Shown piece by piece: positions 1-10,545 of a stretch of DNA of 64,000 nucleotides. The notes below the pieces were generated by a model. That model worked only from the letters and a program-made list of their open reading frames with translations. It was not told where the DNA came from and did no database searches. Source of the DNA: Oreocharis arfaki (taxonomy: Eukaryota; Chordata; Aves; Passeriformes; Paramythiidae); assembly GCA_013398015.1 (NCBI GenBank), contig VZRR01004497.1:1380210-1444209 (forward strand), written 5' to 3'. The number at the start of each line of letters is the position of its first letter. Within the stretch, counting starts at the first letter, position 1. Made by a program: the position numbers and the translations under genes.

Positions 1-1370
1 TGAGGTAGAAGCCAGCTGTCTGCGGGGACAACATCCCAAGCCTTGCCTTCCACTTGTCGTTTCTACTTCCACGTGTGCCCTTATCAGGACAGCGGGTGCG
101 TCAGTCAAACACAAAAGGGCAGAACCAAGGACAAACTGTTGCTTTGCTCCTGCTCACTCCATGCAGCCACATAGCAGTGGTGCATCATGGCAGGAGGAGT
201 GATGGCAACCTCTCAAGGGACTGTCACAGGCCTGTCACAGGCCTCTGTGGCACAGTTTAGTTTTATCCTTTACTTCTAAATGCTGCTTTGACCTTTGGAG
301 AACAGTGAATGAATCTCTGTGACTGTTAGAGGGATTTGGAAATCTAAATTATCCACACTTTTAAAAAATCCTTTGTTTCAAGCACAGGTTGCTTCTGGTT
401 GCGCTTCTGAGATGCCCACATGAGAGCATTTTATTGCACAACATAGATAAATGACATTTTCAGACTGGTTCCAGGCAAGGAACATATTCCTTGTGTTCAG
501 CTCTGCACTGTGAGCAGTGCCTCCTGCCTTAACCCTGCTTCATCTTTACCACCACATAAAAATACAACACATCAGCTGTGCAGCTGTAACCAGGCATCCT
601 AAGTGACAGCCCAGCAGGAAGAACAGCCTTTATTTGTCACCTAAAGTTAATGGAGTAAATTCAGAGACCCCCTCCTTTTTTGCCTTTCTCCTACAAAGAA
701 GACTCAAGGCCCTGATTAATATGCAGCCCTATTAACTCTAGTGGCTCTAAGGAGGTGGTGACTGAACAGGAAAATTAATGACCTCCTGTCCAGGACTTGC
801 CCCCTATTTCAGAGTTAAAATAAAAACTGCATTCAGAAGGGAAGAAGAATTATTAAATCTTTAATTGTAAACTGGTGCAGTAAATATGTGCCAGAAATTG
901 CAGCTTTGATAAAATTCGATTTTCACTCCTCTTGTTTAATTCATCTTTATTTGGTAGCGTCTCAGCCAAGTTGTTGCTACTTTTACCCTCATTGCTCAAA
1001 CCTCAAGCATAGAAAATACACATTTTCTTTACCCATGCTCTAGAGAACTTGGTTTTTTTGGTAATGTCACATTAACTAGGAAATAGAAGAGACCCTAGCT
1101 GAATACCTAAGGCTGAATTATATCTACCTAAAAAGCACTCCAAAACAGAAACCTCCAAAGAAAAAGAAACAAAAGAACAACCCCCAAATACTCATCTAAT
1201 TTTCTAAATCACATGCTGCAGGCCATGAAAACACAACCACATCCAATTCACTTGTTACAAAGAAAGGACCTATAAAAAACCCCCTTGACTTTTGGGTTTT
1301 TTCCAGAACCCTCCTATTATCCTGCAGCAGAGTAGGTACCTGCACATGTAGACAGAGAGCTACAAAAAAC
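1..1370. other. Non-coding DNA, nothing recognised
   Basis: AT-rich sequence with only short chance-like open frames. The stretch from about 640 to 960 has several TTAAT/ATTAAT motifs of the kind seen in conserved enhancers, but conservation cannot be judged from one sequence. No repeat family was recognised. Confidence 0.6.
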
Positions 1371-1421
1371 TCCCAAAAACAAAAACAAACAAAAACAACA
1401 ACAACAACAACAACAACAAAA
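1371..1421. repeat. (CAA)n microsatellite with A-rich lead-in
   Basis: An imperfect CAAA/CAAAAA lead-in is followed by a near-pure CAA run from about 1394 to 1420. On the minus strand it reads GTT and gives a poly-valine artefact open frame. Confidence 0.9.
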
Positions 1422-2461
1422 ACCACTGCCATTTTAACCATTATGAGTGATGGCTAGGATGGCAAGCACATGCTACTGTGATTCTGTCACAGGATTCTTA
1501 AAACAGCATATAGTTAGCATCTTTAATTTGGTTCTTAATGCTTTTCTCTAGCTCTCAGGCAAAATGTAGAGGCCAAATAAGCCTCCCATCTGTAGCAGCC
1601 AGAGAGTCAGAATTTTCTTTATAGATTAACACCAAACATAAACTTATCTAATTTTCTTTTAGTCTATCCCTGTCTGAGTGCTCCAAACCTAGAGGGGAAG
1701 AAATTTGCATAGAATATTTAATTACTAAGTGGCCATTCTTCTTTAAATTGCAGTATCAAACCCTCACCTACACTCAACATTGTGATTGTCTGACAGTCTG
1801 AAACACTGATTACCCATTCCCATACAGTGGCATGTCAGAAATAACTTCAGAAAAATACAGGCAAGAGTTACAGCCCCTTACTCATTTCTCTCTGGTATCA
1901 TGATGCAAAGCAAAGTCAGATTTTCCTCCATTGAAGTTAAATCTCTCCTCTTTTCACACACCTATCTTAGTTCTATTCATCTTGTTCGTTCCACTGTTAC
2001 ACACTTCACCGATTCTTCTTCATTAAACTGTGTTTTCCACTTCTGTTCTGTAGTCCACAGGTTACATTCATTTACCATCTTTCACTTTTCAAGTCTCACA
2101 TCGTGCATTTGCCTGGAAGTCTATAGGCTATTCATTGACTCCTTTTGCTTGACAAAACACACTGTTTTTCTACTTTCATAGCAGTACACTTCACAAAGCT
2201 CTTTTGGGTTTAATAAATATCTGAAGTAGAACATCCCCAGTTTCATAAGGATTCCTTTGCACAATAATTGATTAACTTGCAATAATTAGCACCAATGAAA
2301 GGTAGAACAGACATTTCTTCTATAAACTTCTCTGGGAATAAATCAGCATCACTTACAACATAGCCTCAATAACCTTTACACACAACTAAACAAACTCTAG
2401 CTACCAGTAAGTAATTGGCTTGCAACAGAAAACTAATATATACCTGCACTAAAACCAGTAG
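1422..2461. other. Non-coding DNA, nothing recognised
   Basis: No convincing open frame, repeat family or RNA gene was seen. A short pyrimidine-rich stretch at about 1925-2170 makes a 93-codon open frame with biased, chance-like composition. Confidence 0.6.
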
Positions 2462-2539
2462 CATAAGCTCCTCCATCCTTACCTCAACTCCACTTCATGC
2501 CATAAGCTCCCCCATCCTTACCTCAACTCCACTTCATGC
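2462..2539. repeat. 39-bp tandem duplication, 2 copies
   Basis: Copy 1 (2462-2500) and copy 2 (2501-2539) both start cataagctcc or cataagctcct and end cacttcatgc. They differ by one base (t/c in the ctcct/ccccc part). The 39-bp unit is 13 codons, so the duplication keeps frame in a spurious 70-codon open frame. The near-identity implies a recent slippage or duplication event. Confidence 0.9.
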
Positions 2540-5370
2540 CACTATTCAACTGTGTGGGATATTGCCAAATCATTTCCACTTCCACATTGCCGCTGTGTTT
2601 TGGAAAATACTTTACATTTACTGTTAACTCACTTTTCCATGTCACTTAGCAAATGTACAAAGCAGCATTATTGGCATGGATAATCATGAATTATCTTTGG
2701 TTTAGGCCAGCCTACTTTAGTTTTTTTTTGAAACCTCAATTTCTTTTTCCTTTATCCTAAAATAATGAAATGAAGAGAGCAGTAATAGTTCAGAGATTCT
2801 CAATAGTGCTAAGCTTTAAAAATACCAAGTACAAAGTGCTTAATAAAATAATTGTTTTGAGTCAAAAAGTTATTTTGGGACTAACTTCAGACAAGAAGTT
2901 AGTCATGGTCACCCTTCATCTAACTCTGGGGCAATACTAAAGCAATTTATATATGATGCTGTATGTAGCTCTACTGATATTGACTGCCTTGATGCATTTT
3001 AAAGAACTGCATCATGAGTCACTAAATCCTCATATTTTTCTTCCAGCCTTTTTAATAAAGTAGGGAAATTTAAAAGTTCAACGCACGAAGACAGATATCC
3101 CATTCTTCTTGCACTCATGTAATATCCCTTTTTCATAACAAACAATTACTTTTCTCTCTGTCCTGCTTTAGCTAACAAGATGTGCTGGTGAGATGAGGTC
3201 TCTCCACCAGTTTTACAGTGGTCAAACTCCTTGAGTTCTGGTGTAAGAAGAATCTACTTTGGCAAGTTTTGATATTACATGCAAAGGGAAAGATCTGAGA
3301 GAGAGGAAGGCAAAGTGCTGCTTTCATTTCTCAACCATGTTTCTTTATATAGTTTAAACATTTAAATGCAAACAAATCCTAACTGCCCTGTGTTTGCCAA
3401 GAGAAGGGCTTGCGAGCACTATGGACTCTCCAGAGCAGAAATGCATTTTCTGTGGCTGCTGGGGACACCAAAGATCTGAATGATCAGCTGTTTCTGGCTT
3501 AGGCTTCTGATTCTTAACTGGATGATTTACAGAGAACACAAAAATTATTCAAATATTCTAACAACTAAGAGAGAGTCAAAATTAATTCTGCTTTTCGAAT
3601 TCATTTCTTCATCTCAAAGTCAGAAATTCCCTTAGCCTTCCTCCTGTTAAGGAAAATTTTATTCAGGTTCAGAAAGAGAGATCTCAGTGAAAACCTATTC
3701 ACCGTTCTTTTACTGTGATGCAGTTAAGCAACCATCTGCCCATCCTCTATTACTCATTTAATTTATACAGCACAGTACATTTACTTATATCTTTTCTGTC
3801 TGAACAGTTTTCATTTTAATGTCATTATAACCTTATTTTTGCCAGCCATGAGTTCAGTCTCAGCTGGAAAGAACGCGCTTTCCTCTCCTGTTGCCTGTTA
3901 TTTTCCTCATTTCACTCCTCTGTCAATGTTATTTTACTAACACACAAAACAGGATATATGATTAGAATTAAATAGCAACATTTTAACATTTGTTTCACTA
4001 TTACATAAATGTTAGGTACATCTTAAAATTCAGCTGGCAACATACATCACCTGCAGAGACACACATTTTCTAAATATTTAAAGGAGAAAGTATTACTTGC
4101 CTTTTAAAGCATTTTTTTTACCTGTGTGATTTACACTCTATATAATTATTGTTTTTTGGTTTGTATTTTTTTAGATCTGGTGGCTTTTTCTTTCCTTTTG
4201 ATACAAATATCTCCATGTCACTCTACTTAGCAGCTGTATTCAGTCATAAAAGGGCCACTTGGTATCAGAAAACTCATACATATTTGCCTAATAATGCCTT
4301 TTAAGTAATCTGCCCCTTTGTTAATGGCTTTTTTTTTTTAACCAGCCATACACTAGGAATCAAAATTAGCATCTAAATGAGGATGTTTTAAACGCATGCC
4401 TAGGGGTTGCAGTTTTCACCTTATTTTTTTTTAATAGTTTGCCATGTTAAATTATGTAAAATAGAAATGGTTTTTTAGTTTTTAATGAGCTAATGTAGAC
4501 CTATCAACCCTCTCTCCCTCCTCCCCCCACTTCTCTGCTTAAAGAGTCGGCAAACTGTTTTGCAGGTATGAAAAATGGCCATGAAAGAGAAAACCCAGTG
4601 TCAGCAGGCAAAACAGATCTCTTCCTCACCAGCAGCAACGGCACCACTGCATGAAGGAACATTTGTTTGAAGTCCTTACTGAAACAGCCCCGTTCCCTAT
4701 TAATCGCTTACAATACATAAAAAGAAGCAACTATTTTTATATTTAATTTCAGGAGAAGAAATTTTATTACAGCTCCTTTTAAATTGGCTTTTCATTTAAT
4801 TATGGAGAAAGATTAAAGAGAACTAACAATGTGTGCTGTGGCATGGCCAAATGATGATTGGAAGAGGGAAGGAGAGATGCTCACCATCTGTGAGTGTAAT
4901 GTTTGCAGGCAGTAAACAGCAAAGTGGGAGGAATTACAGGGTGATAATCTGGAGTTACCAGGTGAGATAGCCCATGGGAAGAGGGGAGAGGGTTAGTGTC
5001 TGGCCTAGAGGGGATGTATCTCCCTTACCCGGGGAGGCCTACAGGTGTCACCACCCACCTCTGAGGGTGGGTTGATTCTGAAGGGCAAAGAGGTTCAAAT
5101 GCAGTGTGTGAGAAACAGGGGAGTACTCTGAAAAGGATGTGGACCTGTTAACCGGACAACCCAGAAACAGGAGAGCTGGAATCCAACATGAAAAAACTCT
5201 AAAATTAACAGAAACTGCTGATATGTGGGCTCCATACCTAAACTTTCATGTAATACTGCTGCATTTAACTATTCTTGTTTTCCCCTTGCCTTCTCAAAAA
5301 CCTTCAGTGGTGTCACATGCATAACAAAAACATATTTCTCAAAACTGAGTCAGCAACAAAATGTCTCTCT
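2540..5370. other. Non-coding DNA, nothing firm
   Basis: Long AT-rich stretch with T runs (about 4120, 4330 and 4420). The part at 4550-4850 has AT-core motifs (ATTAATC, TTTAATTATGG) suggestive of a conserved element, but this is a guess. A short hairpin (acccacc/ggtgggt arms) lies near 5050-5072. No gene was seen. Confidence 0.5.
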
Positions 5371-5395
5371 GGTGGTGGTGTTGTTGTTGTTGTTT
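5371..5395. repeat. (GGT)n(GTT)n short microsatellite
   Basis: Three to four GGT units run directly into about five GTT units, just before the CR1 block. Confidence 0.85.
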
Positions 5396-5439
5396 TAATC
5401 CACATCAAGGTGATTTGACAGAAGAATCACATCCCCTGA

Positions 5440-5945
5440 CATCGTGTCTTCTAATGCAGCCCAGGACAGCATTATCCAGTTTTGCTGCACATGGATGTGT
5501 GGGAACATGTCTGGCTCACATTCAAGTTGGTATTCACCAGGACCTTCAGGGTCTTTCCTGCAAAATTCTTGTCCAGATTGATGGCCCCTAGCATGCACTC
5601 TTGCTTGGAATTGTTCTTCCCCAGATGCAGGATTTTCCCCTTGAATTCCATGCTGTTTCTGTCGTTCCACTTCTCCAGCCTCTTGAGGTCCCTCTGGTAT
5701 ATCAGCCGCTCCTCTCTCTTTTGTACCGTTAGTGAGCTTGCTTAGGGTCCACTCTGTGCCATCACCCAGATCATAAATGAAGGCACTGATCAGGTTTGAC
5801 CCACTATTGACATCTAGTACACCACTGGTAACAAGCCTCCAATTAAACTACATACCCCTGATGAATCCTCTGGGCCCAAACATTCAGCAAGTTTTCAGTT
5901 AATTTCACTGCTCACCCAGCCTATAATTCATCCATTTATCTCTGA
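5440..5945 (-). mobile_element. Old CR1 LINE, distal ORF2 part (left half, split)
   Basis: Read on the plus strand this matches my memory of antisense avian CR1: 'ctaatgcagcccaggac' near 5451, 'cacatt..aagttggtattcaccaggacc', 'ccccagatgcaggattttcc', 'ctccagcctcttgaggtccc' and 'gtccactctgtgccatcacccagatcat'. The last of these is antisense to the segment just before the catalytic F-A-D-D box of the reverse transcriptase. Reading it on the minus strand, the residues at the box are L-T-N-G, so the catalytic site is lost. Many substitutions indicate an old copy. It pairs with 6340-6840, from which it was split by a younger insertion. Family assignment is from recalled consensus; orientation is clear. 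Confidence 0.85.
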
Positions 5946-5948
5946 TTA

Positions 5949-6338
5949 TAGAATTGTAGAATGGTTCAGGCTGGAAACAACCTGAAAGATCGTCTAGTTC
6001 CAACCTCCCTGCAGTGGGCAGGGACCCTTTCCACTAGAGCAGGTTGCTCAAATACCATCCAACCTGGCCTTGAACACTTCCAGTGATGGGGCATCCACAT
6101 CTTCTCTAGGCAATCTGTTCTGGTGTTTTGCCACCCTAATTTCTTCATGACATCCAACCTAAACCTACCATCCTTCACCTGAAAGCCATTTCCCATTATC
6201 CTATCACTACATGCCCTTGTAAAAAATCTCTCTCCAACTCGCTGTCCTGAAAGGCCACAACAACATCACCTTGAAGCCTTTTCTTCTCCAGGCTGAACAA
6301 TCCCAATTCTCTCATCCTTTCCTCATAGGAGAGGTATT
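5949..6338 (-). mobile_element. Younger 5'-truncated CR1 3' tail nested in the old CR1
   Basis: Begins 'tagaattgtagaatggttc', the antisense of the CR1 3' terminus. It runs through 'gaaagatcgtctagttccaacc', 'tgggcagggaccctttccac', 'ccaacctggccttgaacact' and 'ctacatgcccttgtaaaaa' to 'ctcataggagagg'. About 390 bp is a normal length for a 5'-truncated CR1. The old CR1 coding sequence resumes immediately after it, so this copy landed in the older one in the same orientation. A 30-40 bp part near 6240-6290 is shorter than the consensus I recall. Confidence 0.9.
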
Positions 6339-6339
6339 C

Positions 6340-6840
6340 CATCTACTTATGAGGATCTTATGGGAGACAATGTCAAAAGCCTCACTGAAGATAGACAACA
6401 TCCCCTGTTCTCGCCTCAACTCTCAAGCCAGTCATTCCACGGTAGAAGGTCGTCACGTTTGTCAAACATGACTTTCCCTTGGCCAGTCAGTGCTGACTGT
6501 TCCTGACAAAGGGCTTCCAAGTCCTTCGTGTGACTGGAGAGGGTTTCCAGGATTAGTTTTGTCACCTCCCAAGGGTTTGCCTGTCCCCAGGCATGACAGG
6601 CCTGCAGTTGCCTGGGTTCTCCCTCTTGCCCTTGTCCTGTTTTCTTGAAGATAAGGGAGACATTTGCCTTTCTCCAGTCCTCAGGCAGTTTTCCATGAAT
6701 ATGGACAATAATCAAGAGTGATCTAGCAATGGCATTAGCCAGCTCCCTCAATGATCACGTATATATCCCACTAGGGTCCATGGAGTTACATGGTTTGCTG
6801 ATGTATTTGCTGACCTGATTCTCTTCCACCAAGGGTATGA
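6340..6840 (-). mobile_element. Old CR1 LINE, reverse-transcriptase part (right half, split)
   Basis: Continues the element of 5440-5945. It opens with 'acttatgaggatcttatggg' and 'caatgtcaaaagcctcactg', then 'ccagtcctcaggcagttttc' and 'gccagctccctcaatg', and ends near 'ttccaccaagggta'. All are antisense to the N-terminal part of the CR1 reverse transcriptase. On the minus strand the 5' to 3' order is 6840 to 6340, then 5945 to 5440, as expected once the nested insertion is removed. Confidence 0.87.
6416..6751 (-). pseudogene. CR1 ORF2 reverse-transcriptase relic
   Basis: A minus-strand open frame of 111 codons keeps recognisable reverse-transcriptase N-terminal blocks: 'RELANAIARSLLIIV' near its start, then 'LPEDWRKANVSLIFKK', matching the CR1 pattern RELADVIA...PEDWKKANVTPVFKK. 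After this the frame has slipped: the expected 'NYRPVSLTS' block is absent in the same frame, and downstream residues no longer fit the family. It is a dead fragment of a far larger protein with no promoter or start of its own, and it belongs to the old split CR1. Confidence in the family is high; no present function is suggested. Confidence 0.8.
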
Positions 6841-7725
6841 TGATTGTTATTACCTATAAATAGCACAAATGTTTTACTACAGAAAAAAATAGATGAAAAG
6901 GTATATCTGTTCCCGATGTTCCCTTGCAATTCCATGAGCTTTTCTCATATACACTGATTTCCAAATTACTATTCCCAACCTGCCGTAAGACTTGTGGTTA
7001 CATGATTCCCTGCAACAAGCAGCTGATTTACTTTTCTCTAGTTTCTGTAGTCCCTTCAGACAATCACATGGACTTCAGTGTTTTCTTCAAGTTTTTTGCT
7101 TCTTTATTCTGTATTTGGCCCTCCTGATTTGATCCTTAACGTTTTCAAACCAAGGGAAAGTGTTCTGGCTCTGGCACCAACAAAAAGCGTGCCATCCCTG
7201 AAAAGGACAAGACTTGGGACCCATCAAAGAGCTGCAGCCACATTTTCAACCAAAATGAAAGCAAAGCTCTAGACTCATTTAGTGACCTTCCAATAGAAAG
7301 CAGAGATCTTATGGAAGCATCTGATGATGTAGGAACATAAATATTTCCATTTATAAATCAGAGAGGGACTAGGAGACCAGAAAGAGAGTAAGGGATCAAG
7401 ACTTCTCTAAGTCCTTGGCTCAACAGTGCAAAGGGGCCACTAGTTTACAGTCATCTCATTTGCAGACATTTTCTGTTGCATAAACTAAGGTCAAAGACCT
7501 ACCTTATAAATAGAATATAAAAATATAACTAAACCAACCCTTCTGAGTTGTGATTGAATCAGATATTTTCAGGAGACATCATATGGATACATATTTTCCT
7601 CTCTGTCCTTGATTTTTCTGCACTTGTCAAAAGGTACATTGTCTATGAAGGGTCTAATGGTGTAAGGTGCAAATATTTGTGACATCCCTTTATGTACTGT
7701 TAACACAGGTAGGAGGGTTTGTGTC
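6841..7725. other. Non-coding DNA, nothing recognised
   Basis: AT-rich spacer between the CR1 block and the solo LTR. Only short, biased open frames were seen. Confidence 0.6.
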
Positions 7726-7731
7726 CTCCTT
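7726..7731. repeat. Target-site duplication, left copy
   Basis: Six bases, ctcctt, directly before the TG start of the LTR. They are repeated exactly at 8303-8308 after its CA end. Confidence 0.8.
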
Positions 7732-8302
7732 TGTGGAAGGTCCTACTTCAATTTTCCCAGTCATCAATCTTGGGGACCTCACCTCCAGTGAGGAGATCTC
7801 CTCCTTTGAGGAGGACTCTATGGGTGGGACTGAAGTTTAAGGCCCTCCCCTCCCTCCAGAAAGTTCTTTGTTCTTCGACGCTCTGTTAGTTGCTTCAGTT
7901 GTCTATCTTGTTGTACCCTCCCCCCAGCGTTTTTAATTGGACCCTGGATCCCCAGACCCTCCCCTCGCTCACATCCCATTGGCTGTGACCCTGGACCCCG
8001 CCCCAGTTCTGTGCCCCTTGAAACCCCGTGCACACCCCGTTCTCCCCGGAGTTCTCCCTCCGCACCTCTCCGCTCCAGGCTCTCGTTACCCCCGCCAATA
8101 AAGGAGACTTGGAGGAGACCCCCTCTCGCCTCCCTTTATTCTTCTCCGTTGCTGCACCACCGCGTCTTGTCTGTGCTTTCGCTGGGAGCCTCCTCGCCTC
8201 AAGCGTGAGCCACCCACGTGACCCCCAAGCCTTGTCCCTTTCGGCTCCGGGGCCCCCCAGAGCCAGCGTCCTCGGCAGAGGCCAGAAGGATCGCAGGCAA
8301 CA
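7732..8302 (+). mobile_element. Solo LTR, class II (ERVK/alpharetrovirus-like)
   Basis: A 571-bp unit that starts TGTGGAAGG, ends AGGCAACA (TGT/ACA termini) and is flanked by an exact 6-bp direct repeat. Six-base duplications fit the alpha/beta-like retroviruses of birds. Inside are ATTGG boxes (7936-7940, 7978-7982), a GC box (ccccgcccc, about 7996-8004), a polyadenylation signal AATAAA at 8097-8102 and a GT-rich stretch at about 8166-8185. That order makes U3-R-U5 run on the plus strand. GAGGAGATCTCCTC at 7790-7803 is a perfect 14-bp palindrome in U3. CpG content is far above the surroundings. No gag, pol or env sequence flanks it, so recombination has left a solo LTR. Open frames inside are artefacts. 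The named family is not certain. Confidence 0.85.
8097..8102 (+). terminator. LTR polyadenylation signal AATAAA
   Basis: Canonical hexamer in the middle of the solo LTR, followed about 65-85 bp later by a GT-rich stretch (ttgtctgtgctttcgctggg). This fixes the strand of the LTR. Confidence 0.75.
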
Positions 8303-8308
8303 CTCCTT
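8303..8308. repeat. Target-site duplication, right copy
   Basis: ctcctt, identical to 7726-7731. Confidence 0.8.
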
Positions 8309-9184
8309 CACTTAGAAAAGCAAGTGGAGGAGCAATCTCTGGTGTAGAAATTAGGGCCTGTCCATCTCCAAGAGAACAGAAATGGCACAACAAAATTTTA
8401 TGATTTTTCTTTCATCCAAGGTTAAATTTTGCTGGGATATATAGGGAAGAAGGGGTAAGAAAAGCTTTAACTGTTTAATTTTGCTTTTATAATTAATGTC
8501 AAAAATACCTAATCTTTGAGGTAGGACATTCTTCTTGACATGGCAGAAAAACAAATAAGTCGCTATATCAGAAGCTGACAACAAAATACAATTAGGTCAT
8601 TAGTAAAACCACCTGCATAAATGAAAATATTTGGATATGTGGCAAGATTTTAATATGCTGGATATCTCCAGAAGCTCTTGAGAGAGGAGTACAAGGATGA
8701 CAGGCCCTCACTGCTATTTAAAATTCATTTTTACCTAGATATTCAGAGAGTGAATGAGCTTCCAGGTGTTATTCAGCACATCTGAGTTATGGAGGATTTG
8801 GATGTTGCGTGTAATATGTGTCTGAAATATAACTGTTGGACAGGCCATCAGGCAGGCAGTAACCACTAGTAGCACTGGCTGTGCAAGGAGTAGGTAAACC
8901 ATGGCAACTGAGAGCCAAGAGTATAAGTGTTACTCCACTGGCTCAGATAAGAGACTTGCCGGTGTCCTGTAACAAACACATGGGAAAAGCATGAACAGAA
9001 CATGTAGTAATATGTTCCCACCCTCACTTCCAGCAACCTGCAAATTAGGCATTTCAGAGGCAAGAAAAGGTTTGTGCTCCTCTCTCAGCGTCTCAAGAGT
9101 TTTCAAGTAGATAAAAATTATTTAAAAATACGGTTGGAGATAATTGAGGTGTTTCTCCTCATGCTATTGGAGGTGGGAGCCACT
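8309..9184. other. Non-coding DNA, nothing recognised
   Basis: AT-rich spacer. Short open frames only; no repeat family was recognised. Confidence 0.6.
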
Positions 9185-9445
9185 GATATTATTCGCTACC
9201 ACATGAAATGTGGGCCGTCCTATCCAGGCTTTGCCTAGCGATAGAACAGGCAGGCACAGCCTTTGGGGGCGTCACTATTTCACGGGAGCTCTCGCCTACA
9301 TAGTCACTGTCCCCTGATATGCCCACGATATCACTGCAGCAGCGTGAAAGAGCGGCGACAGAATATTTCGCTCCAGCGTGGCTGTGGTCGCCAATCTTCC
9401 CACAGACTAAAAAGTGTTAACAGTTTCTTCATCCGACACATAACT
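9185..9445. other. CpG cluster of unknown nature
   Basis: About a dozen CpG dinucleotides in 250 bp (for example gggccgtcc, ggggcgtcac, gagcggcgacag, tttcgctccagcgtgg, ggtcgccaa) inside DNA that otherwise has almost none. An AATAAA follows at about 9451. No TG...CA termini or target-site duplication was found, so I cannot call it an LTR. It may be a small promoter or enhancer, or an unrecognised young repeat. Confidence 0.45.
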
Positions 9446-10502
9446 CAGGAATAAATTATGCATTTCAGAAAGCCATCCAGTGAATTGCAACATTTCACTT
9501 TACTGGGGGATCTGCTAGTCCGTGTGGTAAATTCCTCTGATAGTTGGCTGTTTTCAGTAACTAGAAATTGATACTTTTTTTGCAGTGTTCACTAGGTCTA
9601 CATGTTTCCATTTTATTTTTATTGACCTTTCCTATTTTATCATCTTATTGGTAGAATAAATCAAGTAGGGTATCACAGGACTAACTAAGAGGAACTGAAG
9701 TTTAACTCAGGAATAATCCCATTTAATTAGAGACATAATCACCTTAAGTATATGCCCTTCATTATTATAGTATCAAACAAGGCAGAATATTCCATCAGAA
9801 TTTACAACTTCTGTTGATAATCCTTTAAACTGATTAAAATTTTAAATAATTGCTAATAGCTAAGTAAAAAATTTTAAACTTTTCATTTAGATTCTTACCA
9901 TATGTCTATTTTTAATTTCCTTTGGGTTTTCTCTTAATTTTTTTTTCTTATTATCTGTCACATTTTAGAAATCGTGCCTACTTATTCCTTATGCTAAGCT
10001 TTAACTTCATTTTATGTATTTCTAATATCTATTTTATGGTTAGTTTTTAATCATTCCATTCTCTTTTCTCAAATGTCTGTTCTCTACGTTTTTGTAGAAG
10101 AAAATCCACTTTTCTTCTCTGTTAATTCCCTCAATTATATTTCTTTTGATTATTTTCTTTTCCATTTTTTTTCATTCATATCTGATATTTCATTCCGTAT
10201 TTTACATGCATATGACAAAGTATATGTAGATTCATGGAAACTATTTCACTTATATCCATCCTCATACACCAGCCACATGCTATCTGCGTTAAATGAAAAG
10301 TGTAGAGACACAAACCATAATAACCTCTGTATTTTCAAAGTTACTCACTTCACTAGTAATTCAGCTTTAGGGGTGTGTAAAACACTTGCTGGATGTGTTG
10401 TGGCACAGTAACAGAACCTTTGTTATTTTCTCAGCAGAGCTAATTGTACTTTTCAAGGACTGCTTTTTGACTGCTGATGTTCCTCTATATTTTTAAAGGG
10501 GG
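9446..10502. other. Very AT-rich non-coding DNA
   Basis: T-rich stretch; the 112-codon open frame at 10073-10411 is rich in F/Y/S from T-rich codons and looks like chance. Nothing else was seen. Confidence 0.6.
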
Positions 10503-10545
10503 AAAAAAAAAAAAAACCTTTTTTAGTTTTTTTTTTTTTTTTTTT
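10503..10545. repeat. A14 ... T19 homopolymer pair
   Basis: A run of 14 A (10503-10516) is followed after 10 bp by a run of 19 T (10527-10545), which could fold into a long A:T hairpin. It may also be a polymerase or assembly trouble spot. Confidence 0.85.

Noticed and set aside
5356..5745. Three overlapping frames near 5.4-5.7 kb as a possible gene
   Set aside because: They are shadows of the decayed antisense CR1 coding region.
7818..8403. Seven overlapping open frames, up to 138 codons
   Set aside because: By-products of the GC-rich solo LTR; they ignore the AATAAA and LTR borders and match no retroviral protein.
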